DNA of 8,240 nt from an uncultured Eubacteriales bacterium (GTDB lineage Bacteria; Bacillota_A; Clostridia; Oscillospirales; Oscillospiraceae), in contig USNH01000032.1 in the NCBI GenBank assembly GCA_900556015.1, positions 1 through 8,240 of the forward strand. The letters run 5' to 3'. Below, one piece after another: positions 1 through 6,831 of the stretch; the first letter of the stretch is position 1, and each line of letters opens with the position of its first letter. A program made the translations under genes and the position numbers. The notes under the pieces are model-generated. The model saw only the letters and a list, made by a program, of their open reading frames with translations, ran no database searches and was not told where the DNA came from.

Positions 1-259
1 GGGTCCATTCCACACGCATGACCCGGACCCGTGGCTCATACTGTTTTGTTTTCCGCACGAACTCCGCCGTCAGCAGCGCCTTCGCCGCCTCCTGCGGGTT
101 GTCCAGAATGTTGATGTCGATGCCGAACTCGCGGTCGAGGGCCTGTTCCCCCGTCTCCGTGCCGTAGAGCACCTGTAGATTTCGGTAGACTTCCTGTGCC
201 GTCTGGTCGTCCACGCTCCCGGCCTCAATCTCGACGATGGTATCCTCAATGTAGATCAC
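1..259 (-). CDS. Baseplate wedge / sheath initiator protein, gpW (gp25-like), 5' part only
   Basis: Eighty-six codons are visible before the gene runs off the left edge. The translation starts (M)IYIEDTIVEIEAG and contains GTETGEQALDREFGID, followed by a helix-rich stretch and EPRVRVMRVEW. The pattern of G-T-x-x-G-E, then F-G-x-D, then E-P-R-V is typical of the GPW/gp25 family. That family includes P2 gpW, T4 gp25 and Mu gp46, which link baseplate wedges to the first sheath ring. I chose the GTG at 259-257 because a GGGAGGG Shine-Dalgarno lies at 272-266, six bases upstream. No ATG occurs in this frame before residue 80. The gene begins 13 bases after the stop of the gpU-like gene, so it is probably translated from the same transcript. 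The C-terminal end is missing, so the total length is unknown; the family is usually about 100-150 residues. Confidence 0.88.
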   Translation of the reverse strand, partial: MIYIEDTIVEIEAGSVDDQTAQEVYRNLQVLYGTETGEQALDREFGIDINILDNPQEAAKALLTAEFVRKTKQYEPRVRVMRVEWT

Positions 260-265
260 GGCTTG

Positions 266-272
266 CCCTCCC
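266..272 (-). promoter_or_regulatory. Ribosome binding site GGGAGGG that fixes a GTG start for gpW
   Basis: GGGAGGG lies immediately after the gpU-like stop codon and six bases before the GTG at 259-257. It supports a non-ATG start for the gpW-like gene. Confidence 0.7.
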
Positions 273-662
273 TCACGTGTATTCCTCGATGTTCAGGCTC
301 ACCCGGCACTCGATCAGCGCGCCGCCGTTGAGCACCGTGTCCCACTCGTCGCTGACGCTCACCAGCTTGAAGGGGTTGTCAGAGATCGGTCGCCCGCCGA
401 TGATGAACCAATCGACCATCTGGCTTTCCGCCGCCCGCTGGAAGTAGTCCAGCGTGGACCGGGGGCTTACGCCGTCCTGCGAGCGCAGAAGGAGGTCCAT
501 GGTGTAGCTTTTCAGCTTCGGGCCTACCCACTGGCTCCGCGCCTTTTTACCGATGATCTCATGGTTTGCCCAGTCGCTCCCGGCGCTGCCTTTCAGATTG
601 CTCGGTGTCAATATCCTCTGGCTGCTCACCGTGAACACCCGGCCCATGTAGCTGCCCACCAT
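273..662 (-). CDS. gpU-like tail/baseplate protein
   Basis: The 129-residue protein resembles the P2 gpU family in length and layout. It has an N-terminal MVGSYMGRVFTVSS strand region and a central stretch QWVGPKLKSYTMDLLLRSQDG that matches the family's R-P-x-x-x-x-x-G-x-x-L-x-x-x-x-L-x-x pattern. A helical segment with DYFQRAAE comes next, then a V-x-x-F-I-I-G-G-R-P-I segment, and a C-terminal strand ending SLNIEEYT. In P2, gpU is an essential tail protein. From memory, the R-pyocin counterpart is a baseplate subunit (the 'ripcord') around the hub. The start at 662 is supported by GAGGAGGA at 678-671, eight bases upstream, in the 28-base gap after the spike gene. Its place between the spike and gpW genes is unusual, since P2 has U next to T and D. 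The family call rests on pattern and context and could be a distant relative. Confidence 0.72.
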   Translation of the reverse strand: MVGSYMGRVFTVSSQRILTPSNLKGSAGSDWANHEIIGKKARSQWVGPKLKSYTMDLLLRSQDGVSPRSTLDYFQRAAESQMVDWFIIGGRPISDNPFKLVSVSDEWDTVLNGGALIECRVSLNIEEYT

Positions 663-690
663 TTTCCGCTTCCTCCTCGCTGTTCGTTTT

Positions 691-1479
691 TTACAGCACC
701 AGGGAGGACCCGCCCTGCAGGTCGATTTGCTGTGCCTTCATGCTGATCTTCCCGGCGGTCTGGATGGAGACGTCGCCGCCCTCGCTGATGGTGATGGTCA
801 CGCCGTTGATCGTCAGCGTCACCTCGCCGGTCACGGTGTCGCGGATGCCTCCCTGAAACTCCCGCTCCACCTCGCCCTTGTATAGCTCGGTGTTCTTGCC
901 GCCCACGGTCAATGCCCGGTCGCCGCCTGCGCCCTCGTCCAGGTCGCCCTCGGCTTCCAGATTGATGTTCTCCCCGGCGTCGATGGTCACGCTTTTCTCC
1001 GCGCCGATGCCCACGCCTTCCTTGCCGTGGATGCTCACGCTTTTGATCTTGCTCGTGATCTGCACCAGCTTCTCCGCGATCAGGCTGATGGTGCCCTTGG
1101 CCTCGTCGAAGATGTCGCCGTTGCAGTTGCGCCCGGTCCGCACGTCGGTGTACTGGGTGTAGATGCCGGTGTTGGCGTCGTAGCGCTCAAAAGCCTGCCC
1201 GGCCTTCTCACCGTATTCCTTGCGGTAAAGCCCGGCAAAGCCCTCCGCTGGGCGGTTGCTCCGGTTCCATACGGTGCCGCTGGTGGTGGCCGCCGCCGTG
1301 CCATTGCTCGTGTGCGTCACGCTCACGATCTGGCCCACTCTCGGCATTTTGTATTCGCCGTTGCTCATGGCGTTGATGCGGGCCGTGACCCTCCGGCCCT
1401 GGTCCGCATACGTCACCTCATAGGTCCCGCTCTCATAGTCGATGGAGCTGACCCGTCCGACCCGGTTCGTGCCTGCCAT
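691..1479 (-). CDS. Baseplate central spike protein (gpV-like)
   Basis: This 262-residue protein forms the trimeric membrane-piercing needle at the tail tip. Residues 1-70 look like the N-terminal OB-fold of gpV/gp5-type spikes: RVGRVSSIDYESGTYEVTY, then MPRVGQIVSV at about 45-54. That P-x-V-G-x-x-V pattern is the usual family mark. Residues 128-255 are short alternating strands such as ISLIAEKLVQITS, SVTIDAGENINLEAEG and DVSIQTAGKISMKAQQIDLQ, the look of the intertwined beta-helix shaft. P2 gpV is 211 residues, so this protein is somewhat longer. The C-terminus (QGGSSLVL) has no His-x-His pair like the iron-binding tip of P2 gpV. The start is two bases after the hub stop codon, with a full GGAGGTGA Shine-Dalgarno seven bases upstream. 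The next gene downstream is the gpU-like protein. Confidence 0.9.
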   Translation of the reverse strand: MAGTNRVGRVSSIDYESGTYEVTYADQGRRVTARINAMSNGEYKMPRVGQIVSVTHTSNGTAAATTSGTVWNRSNRPAEGFAGLYRKEYGEKAGQAFERYDANTGIYTQYTDVRTGRNCNGDIFDEAKGTISLIAEKLVQITSKIKSVSIHGKEGVGIGAEKSVTIDAGENINLEAEGDLDEGAGGDRALTVGGKNTELYKGEVEREFQGGIRDTVTGEVTLTINGVTITISEGGDVSIQTAGKISMKAQQIDLQGGSSLVL

Positions 1480-1481
1480 CG

Positions 1482-3272
1482 CTACTTCACCTCCATGGTC
1501 GCCTTCGTGCCGCCTCCGCCGCCGGTGCGCGTGTCCACGCCGCAGTAGCTCGCGGGCACCCAGCCCGTCACGTTCTGTCCCACCGGCAGCTTCCCGCAGC
1601 GGGAGGCCGCGTTGGTGATGCGGTAGCGCCCGTTGACCAGGATGCCGTCGTAGAAATAGAACACGCCGCTTTTATAGCAGCTCGGATTTGAGGCCACGCT
1701 GGTGTAGTAGAAGGGGGCGTTGGTCAGCGTCACCGCCGCCCCGGCCTCAGCTCCCGCCGCCGCGCTGGCGGCGCTGGCCGCCGTGCTCGTCTCGTAGGAG
1801 CTGCTGTAATTCGTGTCGCTGGTGTCGGACCCCTCCGTGTTGTACTGGATGGAGCCGCCCACCTCGTAGGGATGGAAGCCCTCCCGGACGCCGCTGCACT
1901 CGAAGGCCGTGGTAAATCCGCCGCTCTTGGTGTATTTGTGCGTCACCTTGTCCACGAAATACTTGCCGTTGATGCCGCCCTCTCCGCCGGAGGGGCCGCC
2001 GCCGTAGCCGGTAATGTTGATCGTGTTGCCCGCACTCACGGTCCAGTCTCCCGGAACGGTGAAGCGCAGCTTGATCGTGCCATGGTTGGCCCGGTTCAGC
2101 TCCGCGCAGAGCTGGACCGCCGCATCCTGCACGCTGATGGCCCTGCGGTTCACGCTCTTGATGTGCGTTCCGCCGCCCACCTTGCAGGAGATGTCGCAGT
2201 CCTTGTCCGCGTCGGTGTAGTCGAAGGTCCCGCCGGTGTAGGTCCCGGAAAGGGTAGTGGTCCAGCTCAGGCTCCCACGGATGATGTCCGTGCGGTCGAA
2301 GGTCCGCACCGCCCGCTTTGCCTTGTATGCCTCCCGGTCGTAGACCCACAGCCGCCGGGCGTACACCTTGAGCACCAGGCCGTAGTTCTGGCACAGCGTA
2401 TTGTAGTAGCTGCTGTCCGCTCCGTCCTGTTCGTCGCACTCGATGTCGTAGTCCTCAGCGTCATAGGTGAAGCCCAGGCCGTAGCGCGCCGCGATGGTCT
2501 GGCCGATGCGCTTGATGGAGGTGTTCTTCCACGTCACCTTCCGATCTGTCTCGCTGAAATTGCTGTCGCTCGGCTTGCTCACGCCGCCGAGCTGCAAGGT
2601 GGTCGGCGTGTCCGAGTAGTTCACGTCGTCCACCACGAAAAGGCCGCAGTCCATGGCCCGCTCGTCGCCGGGCCGCTCCCAGTCGTGGCCCAGCAGGCGG
2701 GGATAAAGCGTCGCGCCCTTCTGCGGCATCCAGCCCCACAGCCACTTGCTGTCCTGCGCGTCCAGCGTCAGGTCGATGCTGTCGCTGTCGTCCGCCGCGT
2801 TGTCCACATAGGTCAGGCTCTCGATGGAAAGGCCGATGTCCGTTCCCGTGCCCGCGCCCAGCGTCGCGTTCTCCTGTCCGGAGGTCTCTTTCTTCGGCGT
2901 GGCCTTGGCGCTGCTCACCGCGCCGCAGTCCGCCGCGTCCGCCCAGCCGGTCACGTTCTGGCCCACCGGGGTCTTGCCCACTCTCGACGGGGTGTTGGTG
3001 ATGCGGTATCGCCCGCGTATCAAAATGCCGTCGTAGAAGTAATACACGCCCGTCTTGTGGGTCGCCGGGTTCTTTGCCACGCTGCTCACGTAGAGGGGCG
3101 TGTTGTTCAGCGTTACGGCCTGTCCCGCCGCCGCGCCGGAGCCGGAGCTGGCGGAGGAAGCAGCGCTCCCGCCGCCCTCCGCCGCGTCCACCTGGGCGCT
3201 CGCCTGCACCTGTGCGGAATACGGGGTGCTGCGGTACTGCACCGCAAGTCCGATGCTTCTTGCCTTATTCAT
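1482..3272 (-). CDS. Baseplate hub protein, gpD-like (late control D family), with two SH3-like modules
   Basis: The 596-residue protein is the likely trimeric hub joining tail tube to spike (P2 gpD, T4 gp27, Mu gp44 type). The core at about residues 143-470 fits Gram-positive gpD proteins: IGLSIESLTYVDNAADDSDSI, WMPQKGATL, CGLFVVDDVNYSDTPTTLQLGG, then a helix IGQTIAARYGLGF, a tail-proximal VKVGGGTHIKS-like strand region and PGDWTVSAGNTINITGYGG. Residues 50-117 and 511-578 are two copies of one module, 46 of 68 residues identical without gaps. Each is flanked on its N-terminal side by a Ser/Ala/Gly-rich linker (about 31-49 and 489-510). The first copy separates the short N-terminal strand ARSIGLAVQY from the rest of the core, so it looks like an insertion into the fold. 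The start codon overlaps the gpX stop (ATGAATAA), suggesting translational coupling. A GAGG lies six bases upstream. The C-terminus has a Gly run. Typical gpD proteins are about 330-400 residues, so the extra length is mostly the two modules. Confidence 0.87.
   Translation of the reverse strand: MNKARSIGLAVQYRSTPYSAQVQASAQVDAAEGGGSAASSASSGSGAAAGQAVTLNNTPLYVSSVAKNPATHKTGVYYFYDGILIRGRYRITNTPSRVGKTPVGQNVTGWADAADCGAVSSAKATPKKETSGQENATLGAGTGTDIGLSIESLTYVDNAADDSDSIDLTLDAQDSKWLWGWMPQKGATLYPRLLGHDWERPGDERAMDCGLFVVDDVNYSDTPTTLQLGGVSKPSDSNFSETDRKVTWKNTSIKRIGQTIAARYGLGFTYDAEDYDIECDEQDGADSSYYNTLCQNYGLVLKVYARRLWVYDREAYKAKRAVRTFDRTDIIRGSLSWTTTLSGTYTGGTFDYTDADKDCDISCKVGGGTHIKSVNRRAISVQDAAVQLCAELNRANHGTIKLRFTVPGDWTVSAGNTINITGYGGGPSGGEGGINGKYFVDKVTHKYTKSGGFTTAFECSGVREGFHPYEVGGSIQYNTEGSDTSDTNYSSSYETSTAASAASAAAGAEAGAAVTLTNAPFYYTSVASNPSCYKSGVFYFYDGILVNGRYRITNAASRCGKLPVGQNVTGWVPASYCGVDTRTGGGGGTKATMEVK
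1487..1494 (-). promoter_or_regulatory. Full-length Shine-Dalgarno GGAGGTGA for the spike gene
   Basis: GGAGGTGA is a complete 8-base match to the anti-Shine-Dalgarno end of 16S rRNA. It overlaps the last codons of the hub gene (Glu-Val-Lys) and sits seven bases before the spike ATG. It is the longest such match I saw in the window. Confidence 0.75.
1539..1742 (-). repeat. SH3-like module copy 2, at the hub C-terminus
   Basis: This encodes hub residues 511-578 and aligns gaplessly with copy 1 at a constant offset of 461 residues. It keeps the more typical ending GWVPASYCG and has two extra cysteines (residues 532 and 559) that copy 1 lacks. It follows a Thr/Ser/Ala-rich linker and is followed by TRTGGGGGTK and the protein's end. 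Confidence 0.75.
2922..3125 (-). repeat. SH3-like module copy 1, inserted near the hub N-terminus
   Basis: This encodes hub residues 50-117. Key shared elements with copy 2 are AVTL, VYYFYDGIL/VFYFYDGIL, GRYRITN, and PVGQNVTGW followed by Cys-Gly. The Tyr/Phe/Gly-rich strands ending in V-T-G-W resemble bacterial SH3-type wall-binding modules seen in clostridial phage lysins. I make that assignment by eye. The usual W-V ending is degenerate here (GWADAADCG). Nucleotide copies are clearly diverged; the longest exact match I found is about 15 bases. Confidence 0.75.
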
Positions 3273-3474
3273 ACTGCGCCTCGTATTTCCATGGCGGCAG
3301 CGTGCCCGCTCGCGCGTCCTCCACCGTCGGCGTCTTCAAAACGACCCCGGCGGAAAAGCGGAAGGTGTCGATGTGCTCCGGGTTGGCCGCCATCAGCGCG
3401 TCCGCGTGGTATTCGCTGCCATAGACTTCCTTGGCGATCACGTCCCAGGTGTCGCCGCTCTTTGTCGTGTACAT
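3265..3474 (-). CDS. Small LysM-type tail protein, gpX-like
   Basis: The 69-residue protein starts MYTTKSGDTWDVIAKEVYGSEYHA and continues LMAANPEHIDTFRFSAGVVLKTP. The order of S-G-D-T-W-D-x-I-A, then a Tyr/Gly turn, A-N-P, and a hydrophobic G-V-V-L-x-x-P end is that of a single LysM-like fold. P2 gpX (67 residues) has the same size and pattern. In contractile tails such LysM proteins sit between hub and wedge as a 'glue' subunit, rather than acting as free peptidoglycan-binding enzymes. The start is 12 bases after the tape measure stop, with GGGAGGA at 3485-3479 running from just after that stop. The stop overlaps the hub start by 8 bases. Position between tape measure and hub matches this role. 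Confidence 0.88.
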   Translation of the reverse strand: MYTTKSGDTWDVIAKEVYGSEYHADALMAANPEHIDTFRFSAGVVLKTPTVEDARAGTLPPWKYEAQYE

Positions 3475-3486
3475 AGCTTCCTCCCA

Positions 3487-6400
3487 TCAATAGGCCGTCC
3501 GGGCACGCTTGCGCATCATCTGCTCGTACCATGCCTCGAACTCCTCCTTGGCCCGCCGCAGCGCTTCCTCAAGCACGTCTGCGTCGGCGTTGCCCTGAAT
3601 GACGATGTTCGGCGCGAAGGTGAAGCTGCCTCCGCCTCCGCCGCCCTCGCCGGGGTCGATGGCTTTCAGCTCTGCACCGTCCGCCGCGCTCAACGCCTGC
3701 TCGGCGCTCACGCCCAGCATCCGGCCCGCCTGTGCCCAGGTGGCGATGTTCTGTGCCCGCACGCCGCGCTGGAAGCTGATCACAGCCTCGCGCCCGGCTT
3801 CGCCCGCGATGCTCACGCCGTCGGTGAAGCCGCCCTTTGCCAGCATCGGTATCTCCGGGATGCTGATGTGGAAGCTCTTGCCGCCGATGATGGGCACCCA
3901 GTCCGGGATGTCCAGGCCCAGTCCGTTGATGCCGGAGATGGCCTTGTTGATCAGCGCGATCACCGCGTTCACCGGCGTTTTCAGCAGGCCCACCAGCGCG
4001 TCGAACGCGCCGCCGAATATCTGCTTTACGCCTTCCCATGCCTGGGACCAGTTCCCGGTGAATACGCCCGTGATGAAAGCGATCAGCCCGTCGAATACGG
4101 TCTTGATACCTTCCAGGATGGGGCCGATGCCCTGCGCCAGTGCCGAGATACCCGCCAGCACAGCGGGCACCACGACGGAAGCGATGCTCATAATGACGGT
4201 GATGATGCTCTGCACGATAGGCATGACTGCCTGGATGGCCGAGCCGATGATCTGCATAGCCGTCATAATGGCGGAGCCGAGGCCGCTGATGATGCCAGCG
4301 ATAGACGGAGCCGCCGCTGTGAAGGTTTGCAGGATGATGGGCACCACGGTTCCCGTCAGGAAACTGAAAATGTCCTGGATGATCGGCTTCACGGTCGTCT
4401 GTGCAAAGCTCACGATCTGCCCGACCACGCCCATCACCGATTGCAGGATGGTCGTCAGCCCGTCGAAGGCCGCGCCCGCATCCTCTCCGAACAGGTTCGT
4501 GATGGTCTCCCGCAGCGGGGCCAGCGCATTTGCCACGCCGCCGTCCGCAAACAGTCCCGTGATGAAGCTGCCCACGTTTTGCAGCACGCCCATGAACTTG
4601 TCGAACACGGCCACGCCGGTATCGCCGAATACGTTCTGGATGATGCCCCGGATGTCTTCCAGGTGGTCGCCCAGGATGCTCACCACGGCGATGATGGAGG
4701 AGATCACGCCGATCACCGGCGCGGCTCCCGCGAAGATGCTTCCGAAGCCGGAGGCGATGGGACCCCACACGGTCCCCAGCACACCGGCTCCCGACTTCGC
4801 CACGGTGCCCAGGCTCCCCAGCACGCCGCCGACGGCTTTTCCCGCGCCGGAGTTGGCGATGCCGCTCACAAAGCCGCCCGCCTTACCCAGCAGGCCGGAT
4901 AGGTTCTGTTGGATGATGCTGCCTTGAATGGTCGCCGCAGCACCGATGCCTGCGATGCCCTGGCGCAGCGGCATGGTCAGGTTGCCCAGCGCGCCGCCCG
5001 CCTTGCCCAGCAGACCCGAAAGGAAGCCGCCGGTCTTCGTGTTCCCCAGCGTGCTCCCGAAACTCCCCAGGGAGGAGAACACGCTGCCGAAATACTGCCC
5101 GATGCCGCTTCCTGCAATTCTGTTTTTCAGTGCGCTTCCCGCGCCCTGGTAACCGGATAAGAGGCCCGGCGTTCCCGCTGCCGCTTCCAGCAGCCCCGCC
5201 GTGCCCTTGATGCCGTTGCCGGAGATCAGGCTGGATGCCATGCTCCCCAGCGTTTGGAAAAAGCCGTTTCCGCTGGCCGCGCCGCCGAAGGTGGAGAGGA
5301 AGCCGCCAGCCGTGCCCGCCGCCTTCTGTCCGCCCCGGAACAGGCTCTTGATGCCGCCCAGCAGACCGCCGGTGCGTTTTCCGCTGCCGCCGACAGAGCT
5401 TCCCAGCAGCAGGTTCCCCGCGCCGCTCAAAAGGCTTTCGATGCCCGGCGCGAACTTCATGCCCACGAACACCGCCGCCAGCTTGCCCAGCGTCGAGGCC
5501 ACCTGCGGCCCGTTGTTCGCCAGGTAGTCAAGCCCTCTCTGGATGTAGGGCAGCGCCCGCTCCATAGCGTCGCCCAGGCGCTCCACGCCGTCGCTTGCGA
5601 TCTTTCCCAGCGAGTTCGCCAGCGTCGTCAGCTCCGGCATATTCTTCCTGATCTGGTTCAGGAAGTCGATCATCGACAGGCTGAACTCCTTCTTTGCCGG
5701 AAGGAACGCTTGGCCGATGTCCTGCATCAGCGCCGCCTTCGCGTTCGACAGCATTAGATCGACCGCTTCCGGCGTGCTCGCTTCGATCAGGAACTCCCGC
5801 TCCATACTGCCCGTATAGAGGCCGGGGTCGTTGACCTCGCCCAGCGTCTTCTCAAGCAGCGCGAGGTTCTGCGTGATCTTCGCGCCGCCTTCGATGGCCC
5901 ACTGACCAAACAGAGTGTTCAGGGCAGCCACCTTGCGCTCGTCCGGCATATTGTTGATGGCCTGGAACACCGATTTCATCGTCCCGATGCCGTCGCTCTG
6001 CATGGACCTTGCGATGCCCTCAGCGGTGAAGCCCAGCTCCTCCCACATGGCTTTCTGTGCCTTTGTGGCGTTGGACCCCTTGCTGATGTTCGTGTAGATA
6101 CGTGAAATGCTGGTTCCCACGCGGTCCGTCGCAACGCCGGTCGCCTGCATGGCCGTGGCGATGGCCGCTGTAGCCGACGGGTCCACGCCCGCGATCTGGC
6201 CCATGGATGCTGCCTGGTTCACGCTCTGCGCGATCTCCGCCGCCGTCGTTGCGTTGTTCGCGCCCAGGTAGTTGATCTGGTCCATCAGCGTCATTACCTG
6301 GTCATGGTTGAAGTTGAAGGCGGCCTCCCACTTCGCCATGTAGTTGCCCGCCGTGTCGTCTTCAAGGTCCATAGCGGTCGCGGCGACGGCGGTATCACGC

Positions 6401-6831
6401 AGGATGCCCGTGCTCATTTGCCGGTCCGCGCCGATGCCGGACTGGCCCAGGGCCGCCGACATCTTGGAGATTTGTTCGGTGGTCCGTGGTATCTGCGTGC
6501 TGAGGTCCTGAATATAGGTCCTCATGGCTTTCAGGTTGCTTTGTGCCTGCTCGGTGCTGGTGGTGGCGCTTTCCGTCAGCCCGTCCACGTAGCGCACCAT
6601 CGCAGACATATTGTTTTCCAGCTTCGCGGCCTCGGAGGTGCACTTGGCAAGTCCGGCTACGGTCGCCGTTGCCAGCGCCCCCATGGCCGCAAGCCCCGCC
6701 GTGCCCACCTTGCTCATGGTGGTGGTCAGGCTCCCCATCAGGGTATTGGTCTGGTTGATCGCCGTCGTCAGGCTTTTGTCTACCTTACCGGCGATCTTGA
6801 TGCTTAACTCTAATGTTTTGTTCTGTGCCAT
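3487..6831 (-). CDS. Tail tape measure protein (TP901/PhageMin_Tail type)
   Basis: The 1114-residue protein sets tail length and is packed in the tube lumen. Residues about 70-390 match the conserved phage minor tail domain: QISKMSAALGQSGI, FNFNHDQVMTLMDQINYLG, then AEIAQSVNQAASMGQIAG, and RVGTSISRIYTNISKG. Residues about 460-700 are a Gly/Ala/Ser/Leu-rich stretch with repeated GLLGKAGG and GGFLS units. Residues about 703-722 and 840-900 are strongly hydrophobic and could be membrane-active segments at DNA ejection. The C-terminal part has the common tape measure signature IPMLAKGGFTDGVSIAGEAGREAVI (split here: IPMLAKGGF, then EAGREAVI at about 1011-1018), a Gly run at 1063-1068 and a charged helix. 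At roughly 1.5 angstrom per residue the tail would be about 165 nm, a rough inference. The start overlaps the frameshifted chaperone reading frame by 22 bases. Its Shine-Dalgarno GAGGTGG is at 6845-6839, inside that frame. Confidence 0.94.
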   Translation of the reverse strand: MAQNKTLELSIKIAGKVDKSLTTAINQTNTLMGSLTTTMSKVGTAGLAAMGALATATVAGLAKCTSEAAKLENNMSAMVRYVDGLTESATTSTEQAQSNLKAMRTYIQDLSTQIPRTTEQISKMSAALGQSGIGADRQMSTGILRDTAVAATAMDLEDDTAGNYMAKWEAAFNFNHDQVMTLMDQINYLGANNATTAAEIAQSVNQAASMGQIAGVDPSATAAIATAMQATGVATDRVGTSISRIYTNISKGSNATKAQKAMWEELGFTAEGIARSMQSDGIGTMKSVFQAINNMPDERKVAALNTLFGQWAIEGGAKITQNLALLEKTLGEVNDPGLYTGSMEREFLIEASTPEAVDLMLSNAKAALMQDIGQAFLPAKKEFSLSMIDFLNQIRKNMPELTTLANSLGKIASDGVERLGDAMERALPYIQRGLDYLANNGPQVASTLGKLAAVFVGMKFAPGIESLLSGAGNLLLGSSVGGSGKRTGGLLGGIKSLFRGGQKAAGTAGGFLSTFGGAASGNGFFQTLGSMASSLISGNGIKGTAGLLEAAAGTPGLLSGYQGAGSALKNRIAGSGIGQYFGSVFSSLGSFGSTLGNTKTGGFLSGLLGKAGGALGNLTMPLRQGIAGIGAAATIQGSIIQQNLSGLLGKAGGFVSGIANSGAGKAVGGVLGSLGTVAKSGAGVLGTVWGPIASGFGSIFAGAAPVIGVISSIIAVVSILGDHLEDIRGIIQNVFGDTGVAVFDKFMGVLQNVGSFITGLFADGGVANALAPLRETITNLFGEDAGAAFDGLTTILQSVMGVVGQIVSFAQTTVKPIIQDIFSFLTGTVVPIILQTFTAAAPSIAGIISGLGSAIMTAMQIIGSAIQAVMPIVQSIITVIMSIASVVVPAVLAGISALAQGIGPILEGIKTVFDGLIAFITGVFTGNWSQAWEGVKQIFGGAFDALVGLLKTPVNAVIALINKAISGINGLGLDIPDWVPIIGGKSFHISIPEIPMLAKGGFTDGVSIAGEAGREAVISFQRGVRAQNIATWAQAGRMLGVSAEQALSAADGAELKAIDPGEGGGGGGSFTFAPNIVIQGNADADVLEEALRRAKEEFEAWYEQMMRKRARTAY
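4845..5035 (-). repeat. Gly/Leu-rich repeat units inside the tape measure protein
   Basis: Within the Gly-rich central region the unit S-G-L-L-G-K-A-G-G occurs at residues 605-613 and again at 645-653. Each copy sits near a GGF element. The corresponding DNA (about 4873-4899 and 4993-5019) shares most bases. This looks like a local tandem expansion within the length-determining part of the protein. Confidence 0.55.

Noticed and set aside
1872..3476. A 534-codon open frame on the plus strand, antisense to the hub gene
   Set aside because: It lies opposite a well-supported conserved gene. Its translation is Arg/Ala/Val/His-rich without family features, as expected from the mirrored codon bias of GC-rich DNA.
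3569..4768. A 399-codon minus-strand frame inside the tape measure gene
   Set aside because: It is a different frame of the same strand with Arg/His/Gly-rich low-complexity translation. The tape measure frame has clear family motifs across the same bases.
3100..4902. A 600-codon open frame on the plus strand, antisense to the tape measure gene
   Set aside because: The composition is dominated by His, Asp, Arg, Ala and Gly. It overlaps another antisense frame and the conserved hub, gpX and tape measure genes, so it is a shadow frame.
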